The notes below the pieces were generated by a model that worked only from the letters and a program-made list of their open reading frames with translations, was not told the origin of the DNA and searched no databases. Source: Axinella damicornis (lineage: Eukaryota; Porifera; Demospongiae; Axinellida; Axinellidae). Taken from it: a stretch of DNA of 64,000 nt. Positions 53,001 to 61,065 of the stretch are shown here, in pieces. The stretch spans positions 10,885,533-10,949,532 of the forward strand of contig OZ007507.1 of NCBI GenBank assembly GCA_963931865.1, given 5' to 3'. The translations under genes and the position numbers were made by a program. How positions within the stretch are numbered: the first letter of the stretch is position 1; every line of letters begins with the position of its first letter.

Positions 53001-54366
53001 AGCATCATGCTTATGTTTCTGGTTTCATATCCACCATCTGTATACTATTCACCTGCTTCACCTCACTTCCTGAGTAATATCCTCTGCAATATAGTTTGAC
53101 GTGTGTTCTAGTTATGCTGGGAAAATCCTGGTGACAGCAGGCTGTTGATATACCGGTATCAGTCACTCATGCATGTGCATACAAATCATTTCGGAGACAA
53201 CTAGCGTTTAGCCAATCCATTCACTTCTTGATTGATGTTTAGTGTACCAGAGAGTTGGCATACGGTATTCTCCAAATTTCAAGGTACCCATTTAGCTACA
53301 TGCATTAATACTGCCTGCATGGGATATATATTGCAGTATAAAATGTCATGTAGAGAAGCATGAGGCAACATCTTTAGTATTACCTGATTGGAGGTTTGCA
53401 GGACTGAATTGGCCTGCTGGCACACAAGCACTGGAGTTCTGAGCTGTATCTGCATGTACAATCAGTGAGGTACGCACATTGATATGTAATTGCAAGTGAT
53501 ATATAGTTGGCATCCAAAGTGGTATGTACTAGTTATTGCATGAGTGCAAGGGCTATACGTCGAATATTGGCATCGAGCCCGAGGGCCACAGGCCCGAGGG
53601 CGAGTGCCAATATTATGACGTATAGCCCGCGCACTCATGCAATAACTAGTTTGTTGCATGATGAGGTGCCAATATATCATACTGGCATTGTGGTCAGTGC
53701 CATATATTATATATTGGCATAGCGGTACCTTTGAACTTGTAGGGTATCATGCAACAAGGTAATATAATCACTATGATTACTTTTGGACTCAGCGGGAGAT
53801 CGAAATATAGGCAAACTTTCTGTGGTAATGTTAACTATAATACAGATACCCAGTCAGCTCAATGATAATATAACTGAGCTACGTTGATGCTGAATCTCTT
53901 TGTGTAAGGATGTACATAATGAGGTTAGCTTGAAACAAACTACAGGACTGCGTGGCAATATAAATGCAGTGTGGCAATAGTGTTGTTTTAGTTAACTATA
54001 ACTATAACTAAATACCCTTTTAGTATGGGGTTTTGACTTCTAGTTAATCAAAACTAAATCAATACTGAAAATCGAAACCTAAACTATAACTAACTATAAT
54101 GTTTGGTTATAAATGCAGTTTAGGTGAACACAATTTTAGCAATGAATTACTGACAAGTTACAGCATGTATGAATTCTGCATGTGCTATCCACGTACTGCA
54201 TCAGGTTAGCAACTGTTACACCTCAACACAATAATTATCACTGCTATAGCTACTTACATATCATCGCCATAAACTCACCTTGAGAAATGGCTCTTGGGAG
54301 ACCAAAGCCAAACAGCTGCACCGTGCAGACAAAGAAAATACACCAAACACTTGCTTGAGCTGCCAT
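50054..54366 (-). CDS. Secreted protein with three sushi/CCP domains
   Basis: Coding exons: 54279-54366 (signal peptide ending near LPRAISQ), 53384-53443 (short linker AQNSSACVPAGQFSPANLQS), 52592-52768 (sushi 1), 51728-51907 (sushi 2) and 50054-50243 (sushi 3). Every intron except the last is phase 1, the classic arrangement for sushi modules. Sushi 1 runs GCGKLVSP to SWEGHEPIC; sushi 2 ECGPLEPLENGKV to SGLWSKRLPKC; sushi 3 VCPPLKPPPK to YSWNGPTPWC. Sushi domains bind proteins or sugars in complement, adhesion and matrix molecules. After sushi 3 the frame meets TAA through GGGTAAGC, which is also a good donor. So either the protein ends at WCIDLG (about 232 aa) or it continues in an exon I could not place. 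A TATA box lies at about 54424-54431, close upstream of the start. Confidence 0.78.
50545..50862. mobile_element. Foldback element in a sushi-gene intron
   Basis: Arms of about 140 bp, from ACCGAATAAATATTTC to its complement, with an inner AACAGAAAGGGGTGGGGT pair. In the intron between sushi domains 2 and 3. Confidence 0.9.
50885..51287. mobile_element. Element with about 60-bp inverted ends
   Basis: CCTCGTTCCCAGGCCCACAC at the left, and GTGTGTGGGCCTGGGTACAA at the right as complement; about 280 bp of unique sequence lies between. In the same intron as the previous element. Confidence 0.8.
52335..52415 (+). repeat. Two-copy tandem, about 35 bp
   Basis: ATTCTCTGCGTGAAAGCATC followed by AAAGGCCTTTT, twice in a row. 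In a sushi-gene intron. Confidence 0.9.
53526..53758. mobile_element. MITE-like hairpin, copy B
   Basis: Inverted copy of 12010-12270. Here the hairpin loop is a plain CGAGGGCCACAGGCCCGAGG palindrome, the likely original state. In the first sushi-gene intron. Confidence 0.88.
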
Positions 54367-54423
54367 TTGTGATCAAGCTACGTATAGCTAAACATATACC
54401 AGTAGACATCCATCAACCGGCTC

Positions 54424-54620
54424 TTTATATAGGAGAGAGCTGCCACTCCCATGTCTCGAATTAATGTTTGTGGTTAGACAGTATAAGGTTTTGGAGTTAC
54501 CACAGCACTAACTTCGTATCCATTTTTCCACACCTTGTGTTTGCACACCCCAGATGTGCCGGCTACCTGAAGTTACTAAGCTACCACTGATTGGAGTATG
54601 TAAACAATGCTGGTGTTACC
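54424..54620 (-). promoter_or_regulatory. Sushi gene promoter region with TATA box
   Basis: CTATATAAAG on the minus strand at about 54423-54432, roughly 60 bp before the start codon. The block up to 54610 is repeated at about 55115-55325 (shared GCTACCTGAAGTTACTAAG, CCACTGATTGGAGT), where the TATA box is changed. Confidence 0.6.
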
Positions 54621-55779
54621 GTGACTACTATACCCAATATGCTTCATGGTAATTATCATTACATTCACCATGCCAGCATTTAAGTAACCTATAGGTGCTC
54701 AAAGACAATTGCATGTATCTAGTCGAAGTTCCTTTTATGACTATAGTGTAGTGTAGTGCACGTGCATGGCAGATGAGACGTCTCGATCCCAGCTACAGCT
54801 TGCAGTTGCATACTATAGAATGTAGCTATAGATCTGACCATGGGAATGAGGTTATACAATGGTGGGGGTATATTGCAATCTCACGAATTCATCTCTCTAG
54901 ACACACTGTAGTACATGTGGCCCACAGGATCGTATACGTGCAACTATAACCACTTTGAATGGTTTGAGTCCCCATTTGAGGGCAAGCTCATATCAAACTT
55001 CACCAAGGATTATCCTACTTACATAGCAAACTTCGCCAATTGAAGTTTACATAAATATACCTATCGTCCATGCAGTTAACACTTGACAGCCATCAATCCC
55101 CATCATCCATATAATTATAGAAAGAACTGGCACTCCAGTGACTCGTATATGTAATGTTTGTGGTAATGGATTTGGATTTGGAGTTACCAATCCATGAGTA
55201 ATTTAATCTTGTTATACACAACACCAACTTTAGTAACAATTTTCGCATCCTGTGTGTGCACACCAAGGTGTGGTATCCAGCTACCTGAAGTTACTAAGTA
55301 ACCACTGATTGGAGTGTGCAAACACTGCAATGGTCAAACTTTCAGTGTTTGTTGTAGTTACTATGACTACGTACCATAATATTATAGTAGTACGATATGG
55401 CTATACACAAATGCTCGATGCTTATCATTATAGCTATTCTGGTAGAATACATGACTGTATTCTCGGCCCCAGACCAAAACCAACCCCAGCAAAGATTGCT
55501 TGCTGAGACTAAAGCTGGAGCAGAACACACACATACAGCGTACCAACACACCCATCTTTTACCAGCATTGATAATATACATCCATATCATCATCTGCTCA
55601 TAGTGCTCACAGGTATATATTTAAGGTGCTTTGTTGTGCATTAGGGACATGAATGCAGAGTATACCAGTCCTACAGTTTATCCCCAGGAGGGAGGGGGTA
55701 CAGTACATGTGCATGAGATTCATCAATACAATTATCACCGCTTTTGTAATGCTACAGTGTACATGTACGTACAACTTAC

Positions 55780-55877
55780 CCTGCTTCAGCACAGGCTCTG
55801 TCCTTTGGGAACACACTGGCCGATCAGCCAGGTAATTCTGGGTGGGGTGTGGGATGGAGATTGCCAGGTAATCACAC
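55780..55877 (-). CDS. Possible orphan exon upstream of the sushi gene
   Basis: A 98-nt open stretch between an acceptor (TTAG) and a donor (GCAGG|GTAAG), ending in phase 1 like exon 2 of the sushi gene. It reads CDYLAISIPHPTQNYLADRP then VCSQRTEPVLKQ. The spacing of Cys and the ending resemble the sushi gene's linker exon, and the promoter of that gene is duplicated nearby. It may be a leftover of a duplicated 5' end, or an alternative first exon. Confidence 0.25.
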
Positions 55878-56132
55878 CTAATGTGAACCCTCACAGGCTT
55901 GTAGATGTGATCAAAATATAGCACTTTCAAATGATGTCCTTAAAACGATTTTAATGTCAGTCACATTGCCTACTAGCCTCGTTCCCAGGCCGCGTGGGAG
56001 GGAACGAGGCTGGGGGGGGGGGGGGGGGGGGGGGGAGGTGCCATCACTTAAGACACTATCTCGTTCCCAGACCCCCAAATGCGCCACACATGGTCTGGGA
56101 ACGAGACTACTGAGACACAGGTGGAAAAATAC

Positions 56133-56135
<3 letters not shown>

Positions 56136-56197
<62 letters not shown>
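56136..56197 (+). repeat. Poly-C tract, 62 bases
   Basis: Pure C run. Other pure runs of 22 or more: C 9209-9237, C 27068-27089; G 10823-10845, 33461-33492, 42135-42179, 47922-47952, 56012-56035, 56752-56785, 58472-58499, 59119-59151, 59739-59765. Confidence 0.95.
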
Positions 56198-56199
<2 letters not shown>

Positions 56200-56512
56200 A
56201 GCATGAAACCATAGCAACACCTGCACGTTGACAGTGCCATATCTCCAGCTTAATGACCATGCAAGGGTACCCCAGCTTTATGACAGAGGGTATCCTTGCC
56301 ACCTTGCATGATGACTGAGGGTACTCCAGCTAGCTTGATGGGGCTGAGGATAGCCCCCACTTCACAACTGCAACTAAGTTAGCCACTTGACAACTGAGGG
56401 TAAACCCTGAGGTCAATGATATTATCAGACGAAGTGAACATCAATGTACAATAATGCTTCAGTGGTGTGGTATATAATTGAAGAGAAAAGATAGACGTAC
56501 AAGAGGGTGTGG

Positions 56513-56750
56513 CTAGAATGCAAGTTTCTTCATGAGCATGTAGACATTCATGTCAACTTCAAATCCATGCAAGTTATTGGCATCTCCTTGAAGTCTCATT
56601 AGGAGACCACCATATGAAACATAGGCAGCTCTGTGAGTGTGTGTGTGGATAGAAGTATAGGTGTGTTTCAGTCAAGGTTCGTAACCTTAGGTATACAGCC
56701 ACAATAAAAGGGTGTTGCCACATAATTTGTGAGTGTGGTAACACGGTTGA

Positions 56751-56786
<36 letters not shown>

Positions 56787-58023
56787 GGCAATGGTTAAGG
56801 TGATAAGAACATGGGTCTCCAATTACCACCTCATGAGTAAATATCATCGGAGAACAGTATGACATCAATAATATCAGGCCGGTAAGCTTTAACTCCAACA
56901 CTGCTTTGTGTTGAATTTGCCTGGCAACCTCACTTATAGAGTTATTCTGCTAGCAACAAGTATGGCACTAGTACGGCACTACAATAAGTATGACTTAATT
57001 GCCAAGTGATAATGCTTTTCTGATTATTGAATACCGTAGTCGTGCACTATTAGGCGCATGCGCCGATAACTCCACAGGAAGGAAATATGCACCTATAAGC
57101 AAGATGTGCCCAATAACGAATGACATTCCTCGAAAGGCTCGAATAAGAAGTGTGCTTCAATTCGAATGATAGCTTTTTCCACTTCGTAGGATCGAAAATG
57201 ACAGAGTTTCTGGAAGAAGACTGCAGCACTTAACAGCGAGTACCTGGGACGAGAGTTGAACCTGTGCCTAACAGTGAATATGCGCCTATAAGTGAGCTGC
57301 GCATAATAATGCGCGACTATGGTAAGAGCCAAGAGTTCCATATTAATTAATTAATGGATAGAGCAGTCTACAAAAGACATCACATCTTGTGATGTCACTT
57401 CCGGCAATGTCCACGGTTCTGTGTAAGCAGAGCCATGACTATGACAACATGTTAATGAGTGAGTGTGGTTAGAGTCAGAAATGTGTACAGGATGATCGCC
57501 AAGGGCACGTGTATGAATTTCGGAGGATGAACATGATACATGTACATGTGAGGCAACCATAGGCTAAAGTGACTTCCAAAAAATGTTTCATTACCCTGTG
57601 CTCATGCACAGCAGGGGTAGAGTGATCGGTTTGTCTGTCAGTCAGTCTGTCTGTCCGTCCAAGTGGTTTGAGCAGTGAAGGCCTTGTTGAAGGCTTATTT
57701 CAGGATAGAAGTGTCAGAATTCAGAAAATAATAGCGTCTACATAACTCACAGACCAGAGATCCACTCGAGAGGGAAAAGTTGCGTGAATGTCGACGATCT
57801 TTTTTTGCAGACAGACAGACAGACAGACAGACAACTGACTGACAGACAAACTCGATTGCTTAATCCCGCTTTGCGCATGCGCGTGCGGGGTAGTAACTGG
57901 TACTAGGATAACTCACAGTCTTCCTGAGTCTCCCATCCCCTCCCCTCCCTCGATCCGGTAGACCTTCCCATACATCACATACTCAAATGCGTCTGCTAGG
58001 GAGGGGCCCTGATCTGTAGAGTG

Positions 58024-58061
<38 letters not shown>

Positions 58062-58470
58062 AGGGGCGGATACAGGATTTATGAAAGGGGGGAGGGGGCA
58101 CTATATATTAAACGCTGCCGGAAGCAGTGCATAGAGGTGCATAGTGCTGGCAAAGCGCGGAAAATTTTTTTCGCCTTCATTTTTCACTTCTCAGGATGGG
58201 CTCTCGTGGCACCTTCGCGCTTTGCACTGCAAGTTCCAGATGTACGAGGATTGCAGGTCCCAGGGCCGCCATGAGCTTCTTACTTGCTCAAATTTCGCTC
58301 ACGAACGTAATACGTACGTACACGGAGGGGTATACTAGATCGTGGTCTCGTTCCCAAGCCGTTCGGTTCCAGGCAACGCACGGTATTGCGAGCTGAGGAG
58401 GCCAGGCCAGGAGTTGCAACGTAGCGGCAGCAAGTTAGTAAGGAGGAAAATAAAGTGATGAAGAAGCAAA

Positions 58471-58502
<32 letters not shown>

Positions 58503-58546
58503 CGGCCCCCGGTGCCCCCCCCAGATCCGCCACTGTGTGTGTGTGC

Positions 58547-58592
<46 letters not shown>

Positions 58593-59115
58593 ATGTTGAA
58601 TGAGTCTGTGCTACCTTTCTGTGCAGGATCTTGTACAATGTATGTTGAGTCTGCACACTAAGATTCCACGTACAAGTACATGCACTACACAGCATGAAGT
58701 GCTTGGCGGCTCAGGCAATAATTAAGTCAAGCCAGCTGCTCAAAGTCCCAGCTCTTAGGCTAGAGCCTCCTCTTGCTCACAGGAAGTTGTGGGAGGGGTA
58801 TACAGACAATCCTCCAACTTCCTGCACCATAAGAGAATGGTCTTATACAGACTACACAGCCATGACAGTCATAGCGTCTATTCCTTCGTGTGAGCTTGGG
58901 TTAGCATGGCAGGTCAATGTTCACAGCAATGGAGAGCCACTATCGATGCTAGCAGATGTACAGCTTGTCTACAGACCGACGGATAAAGAAAGGTTTATCT
59001 CGGTTTGCTGGAAAACAGGCTGAGATCATCTCTCCAGTCATTGAGTGGTCACGTATTTCAAGAGGCTGTTATGTACACTTCGCTTCAAGACAGAACATAG
59101 AGAAGGGTGTTTTTT

Positions 59116-59153
<38 letters not shown>

Positions 59154-60677
59154 GATCCCAGGGCGCCCTCCCCTCTGTATGAAACGTGGTACATAATCCA
59201 ATCAATATTTACAATAGCCTCGTTTCCAAGTCGTGAAACGGCCTGGTAACTTACGCGAGTTCAAACTTTTACTTCCGCTGCCAGAGAGTTGGCAGAACCA
59301 ATCAGATTTCAGAATGTCGTCACATGACATCAGCAAACCGAACTGCATCATGCATTGAAACATCACAGTCATGCCCATTCATCGCAATAGTCGATCGCTT
59401 GATCGCGCTAGTGTACTGTAGGTGCTCGGCACAATGATTTTTGAATAGTGCGTGTGGGTCCCCCCCAAAAAGAAACCCTGCATTGTACCGTGCCCTTCCT
59501 AGCAAGAAATCTGAAGTTTCCACTTTGGGGTAGCATGCTGCCAGTCACAGTAATACAATTAGACAGAGTTACCCATGGTGAGGAAGTCCCCATCGTCAGG
59601 CACCCCATCTTCACGGAGGGTGGTGGTGAGTAGGAGGCGGAACTTGTCTCCAAGGCTCATGGGGTAGAGTTGTGTGTTCACGTCCAATATCAGATCCATC
59701 TTGAAGCTCTCACTCTCACAAAACAGGCGTGAAACTGTGGGGGGGGGGGGGGGGGGGGGGGGGGGAATAAGGAGGGGAGAAGGAAAGGAAAATGCAGTTT
59801 AGCATACTACTATAGGGGAATAAGGAGGGGAGAAGAAGGAAAGGAAAATGCAGTTTAGCATACTACTATAGTCTCGCAGACCAGACCCTCACACATGGGG
59901 AAGAGGTCTGGTCAAACTCCTGTCATCAACGAGTAAGTGCCATGTGTTAGCATTGTATGGTCTTAAGTGGATGCAGCTGGCATGTGATAGTCTTTGCAGC
60001 AGCACACAACCTGCCAGCTGCAACCACACACAACCTGCCAGCTGCAACCACGGATGATACCGTTACAAACTTTTCATACCTTCCAAAGGGTATATGTTAT
60101 CTATGTGCGTAGCCTTGTACCCGTAGCCTCATACCCAGGTCCCGCCACAAGTGGAGTTCGACCAAATATTCTTCGGCATGTGCACGGGGTCTGACCCATG
60201 AGACTATATGATGATTCAATTGAATTGCTGTTGAACCGTCTAGTCTCGGTACCAGACTATTTGCGCACGGTGAAATACTCTGGAAGACTGCCCACAATAT
60301 ATGACTGGTTCGGACTTCCACTCCATATTCCGCCGTGCGAAAATAGTCTGGTACCGAGACTAGTTTCCGGCCAACACTATTACATGTAAAGCGAAGGAGT
60401 GGTGGGCTATTATTAGAAAGGACATTTTGCTTGTTCGCCTACAATTTGATGGTATGTCCATACTAAACAGCACAGTTTCACAGCCCACTCTCAAAGATAA
60501 AAGAAACCAAATTGATGGCCCAGTCTCAAAATATTGAAGCTGTACCCTCGTACTCTGGGAACGACACGGGAGTTTGAATAGCATAAAGGAATGTTACTTC
60601 TTACCTCTTTCAAACTTCTTCCCATCTGGATCGATGTCTTTCACGTCAAATATGTCTTCAAACAGAATACCAGCCAT
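56513..60677 (-). CDS. POLR2H: RNA polymerases I/II/III subunit RPABC3 (RPB8), complete, 4 exons
   Basis: This is the small OB-fold subunit shared by nuclear RNA polymerases I, II and III. Exons in coding order: 60605-60677, 59573-59734, 57917-58013 and 56513-56630. All have GT/AG borders, and the phases (1, 1, 2) join to 149 codons plus stop; the human protein is 150 residues. The start reads [17 protein letters not shown], almost identical to the animal family; then [51 protein letters not shown] and a C-terminus ending LMKKLAF. The stop is at 56513-56515. The start is fixed by family identity. The gene is divergent from the Ulp1/MULE gene, with about 230-390 bp between coding starts depending on which start that gene uses. 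Intron 1 is plain; intron 2 holds a hAT-like element and a SINE-like repeat; intron 3 has poly-G. The acceptor of exon 2 is preceded by a pure poly-C run (see findings). Confidence 0.97.
57591..57896. mobile_element. MITE-like element with inverted ends
   Basis: Left end TTACCCTGTGCTCATGCACA, right end GCATGCGCGTGCGGGGTAGTAA-like complement. The inner GTCTGTCAGTCAGTCTGTC and GACAGACAGACA parts also pair. It shares its right end with 23840-23935. It ends 20 bp before POLR2H exon 3's donor. Confidence 0.75.
58061..58535. mobile_element. hAT-like non-autonomous element inside a GT microsatellite
   Basis: The ends CAGGGGCGGATACAGG and CCAGATCCGCCACTG are the hAT-type terminal pattern. It is flanked on both sides by (GT)n (58028-58060 and 58536-58592), so it split a microsatellite. 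Contains a G28 run at 58472-58499. In POLR2H intron 2. Confidence 0.8.
59119..59420 (+). repeat. Dispersed repeat with poly-G head, copy B
   Basis: G33 run then TTGATCCCAGGG and the same 300 bp as 22200-22520. In POLR2H intron 2, just before exon 2 on the map. Confidence 0.85.
59766..59872 (+). repeat. Two-copy tandem, about 55 bp
   Basis: GGGGAATAAGGAGGGGAGAA and AATGCAGTTTAGCATACTAC occur twice in a row next to the poly-G run 59739-59765. Confidence 0.9.
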
Positions 60678-61065
60678 GTCTCACCCTCAGGCCAAATGAT
60701 CTGCGTTGCATGCTGAGTCAGCATATCGTATGACGTCATACAACAACGAGCCACGCCTACCATACTAAGCGCACGCCACAAGCAGCGCTGGCGCTCTAGC
60801 CTCGTACCCGGACCGGGCGTTTTTTTTTTTTGGAACCACTTTCGACTTAGTTTCTGCGCAATCCACCAACTACGCATGCGCACTCAAGGTCAAAGTTCAC
60901 TTATGCATGAACAAATCGCGGGAGAGAAGCAATCCACGTGGGGACAAGGAGTTAGCAAATTTACCAAAAAGGAGGCCAAGTCTTAACGTCAGGTATGCAG
61001 CCACATGCTTTTTACAGTGTCATTTAAACGTCATCAGCTGTAGTAGGCCATTGATTGGATTGCAG
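60678..61065. promoter_or_regulatory. Head-to-head intergenic region of POLR2H and the Ulp1/MULE gene
   Basis: Shared 5' flank of two divergent genes, about 0.4 kb. It contains a T12-type run near 60820-60832, a CCTCGTACCCGG repeat word and the probable 5' non-coding exon of the right-hand gene (about 60903-60992). No TATA box is obvious on either side, as is common for bidirectional housekeeping promoters. Promoter activity is inferred from position. Confidence 0.5.

Noticed and set aside
60903..60992. ATG-initiated first exon of the Ulp1/MULE gene (MNKSREKSNPRG-like)
   Set aside because: Does not join in frame to the exon at 61066 with the visible donor; treated as probable non-coding exon.
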